A stretch of 64,000 bases of DNA from Bryopsis sp. KO-2023 (lineage: Eukaryota > Chlorophyta > Ulvophyceae > Bryopsidales > Bryopsidaceae), in the NCBI GenBank assembly GCA_030272585.1, contig BSYQ01000004.1, positions 4,278,001 through 4,342,000 of the forward strand, written 5' to 3'. A program made the translations under genes and the position numbers. Under the pieces are notes generated by a model. That model was given only the letters and a program-made list of their open reading frames with translations, was not told where the DNA came from and searched no databases. Shown piece by piece: positions 13,470-25,433 of this stretch (within the stretch, counting starts at the first letter, position 1; the number at the start of each line of letters is the position of its first letter).

Positions 13470-13740
13470 GTTATATAGATACCTCTTCAATAGAGAAAAA
13501 AAAGTTGATCAAATAGCATCCAGTATTTTGTTTTGCCAAAATTGTTGCAGCATGTGTGTAGTCGAAAAAAACACCCAAAAAGCATACAGTTTGAATATGG
13601 TATATATATACCTCTTCAATAGAAAAAAAAAAGTTGATCAAATAGCATCCAGTATTTTGTTTTGCCAAAATTGTTGCAGCATGTGTGTCTGATCACTGTA
13701 GTCGAAAAAAACACCCAAAAAGCATCCAGTTTGAATATTC
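13470..13740. repeat. two-copy tandem duplication, unit about 132 bp
   Basis: The unit runs from tacctcttcaatag through gttgatcaaatagcatccag and ttgttttgccaaaattgttg to cacccaaaaagcatccag. The two copies are nearly identical, so the duplication is recent. The second copy has a small insertion (ctgatcactg). Confidence 0.8.
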
Positions 13741-13939
13741 ATCTGGTGCGTCCCCCCCCCCCCCCCCCCCGCTTCTTTCAAAAAAAAAAAGGAAACCAAA
13801 AAACTGGTGATGTTTTTTTTTTTTTGAATGAACAAAGAAGAATTCAGAAGCAACAAAGGAAAAAAACCCCATGATGGGAGAACGCTTGGTTGGAACCCTA
13901 TGTCCGATGAAACTCGTTTTTTTCCAATATTTCAACCTT

Positions 13940-16900
13940 TCAGCTCAGAAGCTTCTTGAGGCGTTTTTTCTCTTCTTTGCCACAATTCCCCTCTTTGCAT
14001 GTCGGATCGTCACCCTCCATGCACCGGCAAATCACATCCACAGGCTTTTCCCCACTGTCATCCTCAATGTCAGGATCTGCACCAGCCTTTATCAGAAACT
14101 TGACGGCTTCCTCATTCCCAAAATAAGACGCATAAGTCAGAGCGGTGTTGCCATTCTCATCTTGGGCAGCTTTTTTTGCTCCTTTGTGCAAAATCAGCTG
14201 AATCAGCTTTTTTCCCCCCTCACGAGCACCAGCCATCAACGGGGTGCGTCCATCATCATTCACAGCATGCACATTGGCACCTGGTGAATTCCCAACAACT
14301 CCATAAGTCCGCCGATGGCCCGTTGTGTAAGATTTAACACTGAAACGATGAAAATTTTCGACAATTTTGCTGTGGGTTAGATCTGACAGTGAAATGATGA
14401 AACTTTTCAACAATTTTGTTGTACTGTCCTGCTCCTTGAAAATCGTTTTTTTTTACAGTTCATCAAGCTTTGTGTGGTCCAATTCCTATCGATCAAAAAA
14501 GGTTGATGCCTGCATGCATGCATTTATGATTTCGATTGGTGGTCTCAACAGGTGGCCAAGTTTTTTCCCCAACAGCACCTGATTTCAGGAGAAACTCAAC
14601 CATCTTCAGTCTGGCTTCGGTCGCCGCAATGATCAAAGGGGTGGAACCAACGTCTGTTTTCAAATCCACAGTTGCCCCTGAAACAGCAAACGACAGGATT
14701 AGAAACTGGCACCATCCTGTTGCATGAACGCTTCAACAGGTTGTTGCTTGATGATCATTGTCGAACAACAGCGTGTCAGACAGGGGTCACCATGCATCAT
14801 TGAAGTTTTCTTCTTCAAGAAATGCTTCTGCAATACCAAGTGCTTTTGCATGGGGTTTCACCATTCGACTGATCACCTGCTTTGACCAAAAACTTCACAA
14901 CATCCAAATGACCTTCATGTGCAGCCAAAATTAATGCAAATAGGCCTGCTTCATCTTGAGCATCGACGTTGGCCCCTGCAACGCATGGTGAAGCAAGTTT
15001 TTAGGTTAGATAATCACAGTGGATGACAACCTCACGGCAGGAGGCAAGCACAAATGGCTTTGCTGTTGGTGTTTAGAATTTCTGCACAAAAAGGGCACAT
15101 ACGATCAAAAGGGTGGGCTTGAGTCTGTCATGGTGACAAAATCGAATCGCATCTGAAGGGGAAACGCCTCGTATTCAAGGCTCTTCATGAGGAATTTTTT
15201 TCGCAATATGTTTGGTTATCCCTCATATATATGCGATTCGGATCAGTGATTTTTTCTGAGATTACTCATGCAATTCTTGTCAGCGTATGTTTTTCTGGAT
15301 GTTTGACTTAGTTTCTTCTTAGTTTACCGCTGGGGTAGAGAGCTAGACATGGACATTGTGACATGGACATTGTGACGCTATGGTGGTTTATTTCTGAGTC
15401 AGCCTATAATCCAGTTCCATCGGAACGGACTGCACTCAGCCTTTTGGCCTTGTTTTAAACGATTCCAATTCAATACAAAAATATGTACATATGGTCACCT
15501 GCTTTGACCAGAAGCTTGACAACGTCCAAATGGCCTTGCTGTGCAGCAAAAAGCAGCGGAGTTGAGCCGTCCTCAACATGTGCATCAACTTCCGCCCCTG
15601 AATCAAACGATTGTAATGAAAAATTTGGCCAACGCATCGAATGTTATTTGAAAATATGTTGCACCATTACCTAGTATCTTGTGAAACTGAAAAATCGCAT
15701 TCCATTTTCATTATTATGTTGAATCGATCATGCTATAGGTGGCAAAGTTTCCCCCAACAGCACCTGATTCCAGAAGAAACTCCACAATCTCAACTGTGCC
15801 TTCAATCGCCGAAATAGTCAAAGGGGTACCACCGAAATCTGTTCTCAAATCCACAGTTGCCCCTGAAACGATAAAAAAAACCACCTCCATTTGAGTAAGT
15901 ATTATCGACCCCATCCACAAGTTGCGAACGCTTCGATAGGGCTCCGCTGGATGATCCTTTTTCAAACAACAGCAAGTCAGACAGGGCTCGCCATGCACCA
16001 TATGTAATAATAATATATACATACATATAGCCAACACTGTCGCTGAAATGGATTCAGCTCCCCATCCTATTCCCTTTCCTCAGAAAAGACTAAAAGCAAA
16101 TCATATGTATATACATTATATGTATATATAAATTAAGAGAGAAAAAAAACTGCTTGGAAAATGTAGCACCCATGGATTGCTCCTCAATACACCACCACCA
16201 CCAGGTTTCGGTGTTTTTTCTGTCTGAATTTGGGTTTCTACCCATTGCAAGCAGAGATGCAACATGGAGGCCAAGCAAGCATCCATGCAACAAATTAAAC
16301 TGGAATCAGCATATGGGGTTTCACCATTCCACTAATCACCTGCTTTGACCAAAAGCTTCACAATATCCAAATTGTCTTCTTGTGCAGCTATGGACAATGC
16401 GGATCCACCATCATTACCCTTTGCATCGACTTCGGCCCCTGTACGAAACGATTATGAAACTTTTTTCCAGCATTATCTGTTATCATGCAAAACTGAAAAA
16501 CTGAACCTCACCTGTTGAATATAAGGTGGCCAAGTGGATGTATCGTTTTTTCTCACAGTGGCATGCAAAATTAAATTTGTTTGTTTTAAATGATTGAATT
16601 AAATTAATTTGATTTATTATGTAAAATTTTGATCAAATTGAGGGATCTCAACAGATGGCCAAGTTTTTTTCCCCAACAGTACCTGATTCCAGAAGAAACT
16701 CGACGGTTTTCAATGCACCTACACCCCCTGCAATCATCAAAGGGGTATCACCGTCCTCTATTCTCGAATCCACAGTTGCCCCTGAAACGATAAAAAACAA
16801 CCATCATTCAAGCAAGTATTTATCGTTTGGTTCAAAAAGGTTTTGCCTATTGATTGCCAGCGCGAATGGAAAAAAAAAAACTCCAAACGGAAATCAATTT

Positions 16901-18833
16901 CAAAAACAATGCTGTCTGCCATTCTTTTTTTGAAGTTTTCCATAAGTTTCTGTAAGTTATATATATATATATATTTTTTTTATCCCTGTATTCCAAACCA
17001 TTCAGTCCCCCATCCACATTCACGAACGCTTGACACTTGGCTGTTGCTGGAGGATAATTTTTGAAAAAAAAAAACCCAGAAAATGAGATGATCATCAGGA
17101 AAAGAAAAATTACGACAAAGAAAATGGAAAAGATGGTTTCTGGAATTTTTACGATTGTATTGATTTTTGATGGACCTGCTTTTTTAAAAAGCTACATCGT
17201 TTTTCTTTTTTTTTCCATGCAAATCGGGAGGATCTGGAAGGTGATCGTCAGCCAAAAACTAGGCTTGTTGAAAAAATATCAACACTTTTTATGAAGTGGA
17301 ATGACCTCCCATCCCACTTTATTCAATTCTAAGAAAAAGTAATCAGCTCAAAAAAAAATAGAGATAAATATACTCCTTGGCAAATGGGGCAACTGGAGCC
17401 TGGCAAGCATGCAAATCTAGACTCTGTACAAATGTAAGGGCATGTGCATGGGGTTTCACCATTCCACTAATCACCTGCTTTGACCAAAAGCTTCACAATA
17501 TCCAAATTGCCGTTTTGTGCAGCGAAATATAATGCGGATCCACCATCCTCATTCTTTGCATCGACTTCGGCCCCTGCAGCACTTGTTGAAGGAACTTAAA
17601 ACGAAAAAAAAAAAAAAAAAAAACGTTCTTGAAACGGACAAAACGATTATTGCCTAAAATTCATGTTGGTCAGAAGACCTTTCACAACCATGTGTGGAAT
17701 ATCCTAAACCATAACTTCTCCAAGGACCTTGGAGGCTTAATATATTCTGTGTGTATCTAAATATATGAATGCATGAATGTTTAATTTACAATAGGCAAGC
17801 TTGCCCAACGAAGGCCGTCCACAACAAGGTGTAGTAGCCCTGCAAATGGGGGTTCATTGCATAAAACAGACAATTTCCATTGAGAAAACATGAAGAGTGC
17901 AGCCAATCACCTGCATTAATGAGTTGTGCAGCAATGTCCACATGACCCAACGTAGCAGCAACCTGTAATGGAGTATACCTAAAATCTTGATGGGACACAT
18001 CAGCCCCCCCTGAAATCAGCTCCTGAAAAAATCAAACCGCACGATCAGCTGGTGACAATCTTTCCGCATGGAGTCATTTTTGCTTTTTCTTGTTTGGCTG
18101 GAGCGCAGCAATTAACCAAACCTTGACTGTGGAGGATTCCCCGCGAGCCACAGCCTCGTAGAGGGCTTCGTCCAGTTCTGTCTTGTATTTTCTCTGTTCC
18201 CATGTGACACATCAGAAAATATCAATTGGTGTGTGATAAACTTGAATTATGATGAATGCAATTCTGGAAAAGGGGTGACGTTCGTGAATATGGATAGGGG
18301 GGGCTGAGGTCTGACCTAGTGAAGCTTTGTGCAAGTCTAAACCCAAACCAAGGATTACATGTGCAAGTCTAAGGGGGGGGGGAGCGCCTCTTTGATTGTT
18401 TTTGTGTGAGTCTGATCTTGCATTCACTTACAACAACGGACGGCGCTGCATTCTTCGGCAGCTTCCGAATCTTAAAAGTAGTCCTCGTCTTGACACTCTG
18501 ATTCTCGAAGAGAAAGAACAAGGAGGTGAATTTGGAGCTAAAAACTTGGGAAAGGAAGTTGACACATGCAGCGTCGAACACATACCGGACTACTGGTAGT
18601 AGTACTGCTGCGGCGACGGCGAATGCGCCCTGCACATACATGCAAATTCCACACATGCGCTCAACAGGAGAATCAAAACGAAAGTTATGAGAGGAACAAC
18701 ACCAAGTTCGAAGCGACCCACCTCTCAGAAGGTCACGTGCATCTGTTTGCGTCGGAACGCAGCAGAGCACCAATACTGTCAAGAGTGCAAGCATCTGAAG
18801 CGAGATTGACCCCGCGCTCGACATCTTGAGGAG
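13940..18833 (-). CDS. secreted ankyrin-repeat protein, 481 aa, one repeat per exon
   Basis: Thirteen exons: 18833-18722, 18629-18586, 18503-18432, 18193-18122, 18022-17911, then seven exons of exactly 99 nt (17573-17475, 16781-16683, 16438-16340, 15862-15764, 15597-15499, 14975-14877, 14677-14579) and 14280-13940. They sum to 482 codons. The start has a signal peptide ([20 protein letters not shown]) and then a short basic linker. Each 99-nt exon starts and ends in phase 1 inside a Gly codon and encodes one 33-residue ankyrin repeat. Two repeat types alternate: A ([12 protein letters not shown]... [11 protein letters not shown]) and B ([12 protein letters not shown]... VEFLLESG). The last exon holds more repeats and a Cys/Lys-rich tail. 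It probably binds a protein outside the cell or in the secretory route, partner unknown. Plastid or periplastid targeting by a bipartite leader is an alternative. Confidence 0.85.
15288..15480 (+). repeat. repeat A, near full length (copy 2)
   Basis: Lies in an ankyrin-gene intron. It contains ttcttcttagtttaccgctg, ggggtagagagctagacatg, a doubled 'acatggacattgtg', tttctgagtcagcctataat and ggccttgttttaaacg. It is the same family as the copies at 34.9, 37.3, 54.2 and 58.2 kb. Confidence 0.8.
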
Positions 18834-19598
18834 AAGATTCCGGTCGCGACAAGTTGCAAAGAGATCGCGTTTTGTTGAGCACAACAGACGAGTCCAGTAG
18901 TCCTGGTAGGCAAACCCAGAATACGAATATACCGAGAACGGCGGCGGTTTTTGAAGCAAGCCATAGTACCAATGCTGTCCTTTCCTTTTTCCTCGTTCTC
19001 GTTTTTATGTATAAGTGTCCTGGCTGGGGGTTCGGGGTGTGTTCCTGCCTCCACAACGCCATTGGCGGCTGACGTGCATAACAAAGCACTTGACGTGACT
19101 TCCGCCTCTTTTCTTCCCACACCCCCTTCCCTAGAAATTCGATTCTACCCCCGTGTTTGGAATTCCAAACAATTCCCTTCGAAGAGGAATGGGAATGTAT
19201 TTAGATTTGTTTGTTTGTGTTTATACATATCTAGCTCGTTATACACTGGTTATGGGGTTGATGGCCAGTGTACTTTTTTTTTCCCATTGTGGCCCTTTTT
19301 TACCCATTTTGCCCCCCAAAAAAATGGCCGCGCAGTTTTTGGGGCCACAAAAGGGCCAAAACGCTTTTTCAAAAGATAATTTTGGGGCCACAAAAGGGCC
19401 ATATGCACCCAAAGTTTGATAGAACTGAGACCATATCCATGAAAAAAATTGATGATTTCACAGACTTCACAACCAACACAGATAAATCAATTTTGTGTTC
19501 GACACCATGGCTGAAAATAATCATAAGCTCAACTTCTGTAAACCCACCACAAGGAAATCGGTGTTGCCAGAATCGAATGCCTCCTCTAGTCAGACAAA
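18834..19598. other. intergenic region upstream of the ankyrin gene
   Basis: Presumed promoter of the minus-strand ankyrin gene and of a possible plus-strand gene. It holds a direct repeat of ttttggggccacaaaagggc (near 19337 and 19380) and T/C-rich runs. No gene is supported. Confidence 0.4.
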
Positions 19599-19775
19599 AT
19601 GAGAAACTCTCGTAATTCTGGCAGACCGATGTTGACGGCGCCCCGGTATTTAATTCTCTTCCCACCGATTTTTCTCCTTCGCTTTCTTGCCCTTTGTGCG
19701 TGCCAACTGCGGAGCGTGCCTTGTTTTTTTCGGAGCGAACCTATCGTCGTCGACGTCCAAAATGGGAAAAGACCG
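19599..19775 (+). CDS. possible first exon of a membrane or secreted protein
   Basis: Open frame from ATG 19599 (or 19629) to a strong donor (gaccg|gtaaga) in phase 0. It has a very hydrophobic stretch (YLILFPPIFLLRFLALCAC) that would act as signal peptide or anchor, then EPIVVDVQNGKRP. No following exon could be identified; the supposed intron region is filled with mobile elements and the next coding sequence (21762) has its own ATG. It may be a broken or chance frame. Confidence 0.3.
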
Positions 19776-19849
19776 GTAAGAACGCCCCTCTGCTTCCAGA
19801 AATTCCAACAGAAGGTTGAAAAAGCGTCGATGCGTTGAAAGACAGCGTG

Positions 19850-20103
19850 AGGAAAACGAAATCCGTCGAATATTGATCTTTATCGAACGAGTCTATATCT
19901 TACGACCTGTTTTCTGAGGAAAACGCAACCTGTCGATGATTGATCTCGAACGAGTCCGTATGTTCCGACCTGTTATTTTGAGGAAAACGCAATTGATTGA
20001 TCTCGAACGAGTTTGTATGTTCCGACCTCTGTTTCTGAGGAACACGCAATCCGTCGATTGATTGATCTCGATCGAGTCCGTATGTTTCGACCTGTTTTCT
20101 GAA
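19850..20103. repeat. minisatellite, about four units of 57-69 bp
   Basis: Each unit reads roughly gaggaaaacgcaatccgtcg, then attgattgatctcgaacgag, then tccgtatgttccgacctgtt and ttct. The four units differ by small substitutions and short length changes, so the array is not brand new. Confidence 0.8.
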
Positions 20104-20152
20104 AGAAGGGGCAGTCCCTTTTTTTCCCCCTGCTCTTTCTGTTTTCAAGACC

Positions 20153-20330
20153 CCGGGGCGGATCCAGGATTCCAGAGAGGGGGGTGCGCGCGTTCGATAC
20201 CTAAAGCCCCATTCGAACGTTTCAAAGCTTTGCCTCCCTCTATTTTTGTGGTGGTGTAAAAGAAAGTGAAAAAAAACGCGACAAGACGGGGGTGCGCAGG
20301 AGCGCGCGGACCCCCCTGGATCCGCCTCTG
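20153..20330. mobile_element. hAT-like MITE
   Basis: The ends are inverted repeats: cggggcggatccagg at the left and cctggatccgcctctg at the right, continuing into ggggggtgcgcgcg / gcgcgcggacccccc. The flanks tcaagacc and gccagacc match at 6 of 8 positions, as expected for an old 8-bp hAT target-site duplication. It is 178 bp with no coding capacity. Family assignment rests on termini and flank length only. Confidence 0.65.
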
Positions 20331-20394
20331 GCCAGACCCGAATGTAAAAATATTGTTAGTATGTATATAATCCCACCTGAATCCCCAATATTGT

Positions 20395-21440
20395 TTAATA
20401 TTGAAACTATTTTACATGAGGCCAAAAGGCCACTCAAGGAAATGTGTTATAGCCTACTTACTCCGTCCGGGAATAACTGTCCACTTTAGTTTGGGTAACA
20501 GTTCACGCGTGAAACGTCCAATTGATGTGAAATTTTGTGGGCAGCATCTCTGATACACGTAGATGAAGCCCACAAAATTTCAGATCCATTGGTTTAGAGG
20601 CTGCGATGCAGTGGCTCCGAAACCAGAAACGAAGCAAAACCTCGATTTTCACCTTCCTGTGAACGTTTTGACACGTCAAACGTTCATCGTTTGCCACAAA
20701 ATTTTGTGAACACATTCTTAACATGTTCTGTGGCGAGCTCACAAAATTTCGTCGTAATTGAACCAGTGAGCAACGCACGATGTCGTCGTTCAGTAAATCG
20801 TGACGACTATAAAACCGAGGAAAGTCGACCTCTGAAACCGAAAATAGCGACGCAATGCGCGAACTCCACCTCGACCTCGCAAACGTCGGAAACGCAATTC
20901 AAGAGACCTCTGCGCGCCAGTTCGCTCGAAAATAGGAGCGAAAGTGACCAAGCTGCCTAGAAAATAGGATTATGATACGGAATGCCAAGCGCATTACACG
21001 AGAGGCCAGGTGGAATTTTCAGAGCAAATTTTGGGGATACACTTTACGAAGTCTATATTGTTGCTTTATAACAGTATCTTATAATTTTGAATCAATTTTA
21101 GTATGCAAATTGTAAAAGTCGTCAAAGTGAAAATGGGGGTTTTGCTTCGTTTCTGGTTTCGGAGCCACTGCATCGCAGCCTCTAAACCAATGGATCTGAA
21201 ATTTTGTGGGCTTCATCTACGTGTATCAGAGATGCTGCCCACAAAATTTCACATCAATTGGACGTTTCACGCGTGAACTGTTACCCCAAACTAAAGTGGA
21301 CAGTTATTCCCGGACGGAGTAAGTATAACTTATAGGCTGACTCAGAGATTACATCCTAATGTCTGACATTATATAGACGTCTATCTATATCTAGATCTCT
21401 ACCCCAAAGGTTAGCTACTAAGAAGAAACTGAATCGGGAC
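20395..21440 (-). repeat. repeat A (copy 3), split by an inserted DNA element
   Basis: The left part (20395-20456, gaggccaaaaggccactcaag) and the right part (21324-21440, gctgactcagagattacatc) are the two halves of repeat A. They are separated by the long-TIR element at 20457-21323. Confidence 0.75.
20457..21323. mobile_element. Stowaway/mariner-like element with 196-bp terminal inverted repeats
   Basis: The ends are CTTACTCCGTCCGGGAATAA and its reverse complement, flanked by TA on both sides, the Tc1/mariner target duplication. The inverted arms (20457-20652 and 21127-21323) are almost identical over their full length, differing mainly by one G in a G run and near the inner ends. The 475-bp core holds only an 89-codon frame with no visible transposase motif. 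The termini closely resemble plant Stowaway ends. A non-autonomous, fairly recent copy. Confidence 0.8.
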
Positions 21441-21761
21441 CCTCCAGGAAAAAAACTTTTTCGAATTGTTCATCCAATCGAACCTCCACCTTGAAATCGA
21501 AGTTGGTTAGTTGCAGCAGAAAATTTTGCAAAATTTGCTGCAGCCCTTTCACCAGCTCTGCACTGGTCCCTTATGACACCAGTCAGACTACCAGAAAAAT
21601 CACATTTTTACTAAAATTGGAATAATGATTAACCCAGCCACAGGTGGATTTTTTAGGTTGTTGTTTTTCAAGTCAGACCAGGAATGCTCCTGTGTATTCC
21701 ATCACCGTTTTGTTTTCTTTTTCTTCTTGCCTTTAACTAATTAATTGAACTTAAAAAAAAA

Positions 21762-22512
21762 ATGTTTCGAATGTGTCTGATTAGGAGCATCATGTTTTGC
21801 ATCCTCGCAGGTGTCATCACATCAGCGTTGATGTGTGGGCTCGTCACAAGAATGGAGAAGAAGAATGATATTGACACCGAAGACGGAGATGGCTACTATT
21901 ACGGGGTGTATTATGGGCAGATTGCCCATTCTTTCGATAAAATTGTCTACAAGGTGAGTTGAAAAAAAAACGAAAAAAAACCTTGATGTCAAGAAAAAGG
22001 GAGGGAAAAAAAATGAAATCTGAATTGAGATTATAGCGTGGAAAAAAAAGGGGGGAAAAAGAAAACGAAGAAAAAAGTGATTTGAACCCCCTTTTCTCTA
22101 TCCTTCCTTTCGATATCGATCACCTTTTTTCAGCCCTGTAAATTAAAGTTTGATCGGTTCATGCGTTTCCATTCGAGAAATTTCTGGTTTACTGAAAAGA
22201 CGAACAAAAAATAAATAAAAATCTGCATCATCCAAATTCGAATTGTTTTTGCAGACTTGTGACGCTCCGATCACGGCCACGACTGACTCCACCGAGCCCA
22301 AGCCCGAGATTGTCTTCCGTCAGGACAGCCTCCGGTACGTGGTCGATGTGCTGATCGCGCTCATGCGTTTTATGTTCCGGGCATTTTTTACCTTTGTCAC
22401 CACCAATCCCAAAATCATCGCATTCACCACCACCACTATCGATAAATCAACGGGGGCCATTATTCGGATTTGTTTAGAAATTCGACGGCGGGCAGGGCTA
22501 CAGCCCCTTTAA
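21762..22512 (+). CDS. small membrane protein of unknown function, 149 aa, two exons
   Basis: Exons 21762-21953 and 22255-22512 are joined by a clean gtgagt...ttttgcag intron in phase 0 and make 150 codons. The N-terminus is a signal-anchor helix (IMFCILAGVITSALMCGLV). A Tyr/Asp-rich stretch (DTEDGDGYYYGVYYGQIAHS) and a second hydrophobic helix (VVDVLIALMRFMFRAFFTFV) follow, ending in a basic tail. Family not recognised. Not having seen a homologue keeps confidence moderate. Confidence 0.55.
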
Positions 22513-25433
22513 AAAAGAAAAAAGAATGAACGGGGGGAGGGGGGGGGGAGCGGTAGGGATTTTTATTTTTTACAAAAAAAAAATAAAATAAAATAAAATC
22601 ACTCACGGGGAATATGATGTGGTGGAAGTTCCTCCTGCCAAATCAGGGTATCAGTTTGGGTTCGGGAAAAAAAAAATTAAAAATTAAAAAAATCATACAA
22701 ACGGGGATAACTTGTATGGACTTGCCTTACCTTCCTATTCAGGGTCAGAAAAAAAATGGTTTTCTTTGGGGAGATGACACAAAAAAAATCGGGAAAAAAA
22801 AAGAGAGAACATTTGTTTGGGGGAATTAAAAAAAAATCATTTTGGGAAAGAGAAAAAAGATGGTGTACTTCGAAATGTCAGGTTGAGTAAAGAGAGTGGA
22901 GCCTTTGAAAAAAAAATCTGTTGATCTCTTTTTGGATTGTGTGTTTGAGGAAACAATTGTGTGCAAACTTACTTTTGGTCAATCAAGGATAGGGTGGCAT
23001 TTGAGGAGACATTGGATCAGTATTTGTCAGCTGGATCTTGGTGGAGGAAATTCAAACAGAAAAGGAAAAAAAAAGTTATTATTCATTGTTCATATTGTTT
23101 CTTTTGGGAATCGAGCGGATAAGGTTTCCCCGACAGCTAGAGACGGGACGACGATTGGGATGGAGGATACGGGTGGCGGCAAGATCTGATTGGAGAGCCT
23201 AACTGACTTTCTGTTGATCGAGAACATGCTGGAGGTGGAAAATCGGTGGCTGGAATCGAGTGGATATGGCTGGAGATGGGACAACGATTGAGATGGAGGA
23301 AACGGGTGGCGGCAAGATCGGAGTGGAGAGCCTGAATGACTTTCTGTTGATCGAGAACATGCTGGAGGTGGAAAATCGGTGGCTAGAATCGAGTGGATAT
23401 GGCTGGAGATGGGACGACGATTGGGATGGAGGAAACGGGTGGCGGCAAGAGCTGAGTGGAGAACCTGTAATGTTTTGCCGGTTTTTTCTTCCACAGAGTT
23501 TGTGAGGGAGATTTTAAATTATCTATTCATTTTTCAGTTTGAAAAAAAGGGACGGAATTGGAGTCAAACTTGCACGGTGCACACAATCTTGAAGGAAGGA
23601 GTGTCATTAAAAGGCTGTTGGGAAAAAGACCCAGATGGAATGTAAAGAGGACCCCTCGATGAAGTTTGAGGTTTGGAAGGGGTGGGTGGGGGCTTGAAAA
23701 AAGACTCTGATTTTGGACAAGAAGTAAAGAAGGAAGGAAAGCAGTCATTCTGTGATTTTTTAGGTGAAGAAAATAGAGGAAGGTGGATTGATCGTTTTTA
23801 TTCGATGGAGGGGAGAGAAAAAGGGAAGGGATGCGAAAGATATTGTTGACCCTTGGTGAGTTTTTTTGCATCTTTGAGAAAAAGAGGTTAATTTCTTTCG
23901 GTCAATTTAGGACAGGGCAGCATTGACATGGGGGCAGGGTCAGTTTTTATCGACTGGATTCTGGTGGAGGGGATTCAAGCAAAAAAAAAAGAACAGAAAT
24001 ATATATGATTTTTATATCTATTTATTTTTCAGTTTGGAAAAAAGGGACGGAATTGGGGTCAGAGAACGATGCACACATTGTTGAAGGAAGGAGTGTCATC
24101 AAAAGGCTGGGGGGAAAAAGACCCAGATGAAATGAAAGAGCACCCCTCGATGAAGTTTGGGGTTTAGAAGGGGGAGGGGTGGCTTGAAAAATTAATTTTG
24201 GACAAGAAGTGAACGAAAAAAGCCATGATCAAAGATTGGGGAAGGTTAACTGATGGTTTTTGTTGCGGTAAAGGAGAAAGAAAAAGGAAAGGGACCGATA
24301 AAAAAGATATTGTTGATCCTCAGTGATTTTTTTGCATCTTTGAGAAAAGAGGAATTCCGGAATCGAGTGGATGAGTTAATTGCTTCCGGTCAAGTTAGGA
24401 CAGGGCAGCATTGACAGGGGGGCAGGGTCAGTTTTTATCGACTGGATTCTGGTGGAGGGATTTAGGCGCAGCAAGGAGAAAAAAAAATATATTTTTCATA
24501 GCTCCTGATTTTTCTTTTTTTTTATGGGTTTTGTTACCATGGAGTTCGTGAGGGAACAGGGTACATATTCTTTATTCTTTATTTATTCAATTTTCGGATG
24601 GGAAAAAAAAGGGGCAGATTATATTTTTATTTTTTATTTATTCATTTTCCGGATGGGAAAAAAGGGGGCATAGTATATTTTTATTCTTTATTCTTTATTT
24701 ATTCATTTTTGAGGTGGAAAAAAAAGGGGCAGAATAGCAATGGATTGGGAGCTTGGAGTCAGAAAACGACGATGCATACATTCTGGAAGGAAGGAGTGTT
24801 ACTAAAAGGGCTTGGGGAAAAAAAAAAACAGATGAGAATTACAGTGGATGCTCATTCAGGATTTGAGAAAAGGGGGGGGGGGTTTGAGAAGGATATTATT
24901 TTGAAGGAGAAAATGAAGGAAACCATGCGGTAATTTCCAAGGTGAGAAAGATCGGGCAAGGTTAATTTATCGTTTAATGTGGAGGAAAGTGGAGAGGTGG
25001 GGGAAAGACATAGTCGATCCCCAGTGGGTTTTATGCACCTCTGAGAATATTTGGAAAAAGAAGCACGAGTGGAGTTTGAGAGGGAAATCAGTGATGGTCA
25101 GATTATAAGAAAAAAAATTGTCGGACTTGTAGTTTGTGTGGAAGCCACTGGTCCAGATTTCCTGATATGGGTTTTCTTACCATTGCTATAATGATCATAG
25201 AGGTGTTAACAAGAAATTCGCTTTTCCCTGTGGAGAAAGGATGGAGGTTTTCAGGGAAGCAAGGGAGTAAATGGGGATTTTGGGGCCAGTCTGGAACAGT
25301 GGATGCATTCATCGAGAGAGAATATTTGCCAGATAAGGTTCCGTTCTTCTGTTTAAAAGAACAAGGTCGCTGAGAAGCAAGATGCTTTCGTGGCTAGGAT
25401 CGACACGAGCACAGAAAAGCACAGGAGGAAAAA
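22513..25433. repeat. degenerate tandem array in A/G-rich DNA
   Basis: No gene is supported. Blocks recur with a period of about 0.5-0.7 kb. 'gacggaattgg ... gaaggaaggagtgtcat ... cccctcgatgaagtttg' appears near 23551, 24048 and, weaker, 24760. 'ttttgcatctttgagaaa ... gacagggcagcattgaca ... atcgactggattctggtgga' appears near 23865, 24330 and, weaker, 22960 and 25030. Strong purine bias on the + strand (GGGAAAAAA-type runs) pervades the region. Confidence 0.6.
23138..23466. repeat. tandem repeat, unit about 131 bp, 2.5 copies
   Basis: Unit: ggatggaggaaacgggtggc, then tgactttctgttgatcgaga, then acatgctggaggtggaaaat and aatcgagtggatatggctgg. Copies start near 23138, 23269 and 23401 and are very similar. 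Confidence 0.85.

Larger units (their letters stand above)
12493..13939. other. tail-to-tail intergenic region with repeats
   Basis: Spacer between the ARMC6 and ankyrin-gene stop codons. It is AT-rich with T and G runs and holds a fragment of repeat A, a tandem duplication (13470-13740), and a C run of about 17 at 13756 with a T run nearby. No gene is supported. Confidence 0.6.

Noticed and set aside
20690-20960. 89-codon frame inside the Stowaway-like element as a transposase remnant
   Set aside because: No DDE/D signature or helix-turn-helix text is visible, so the element is treated as non-autonomous.
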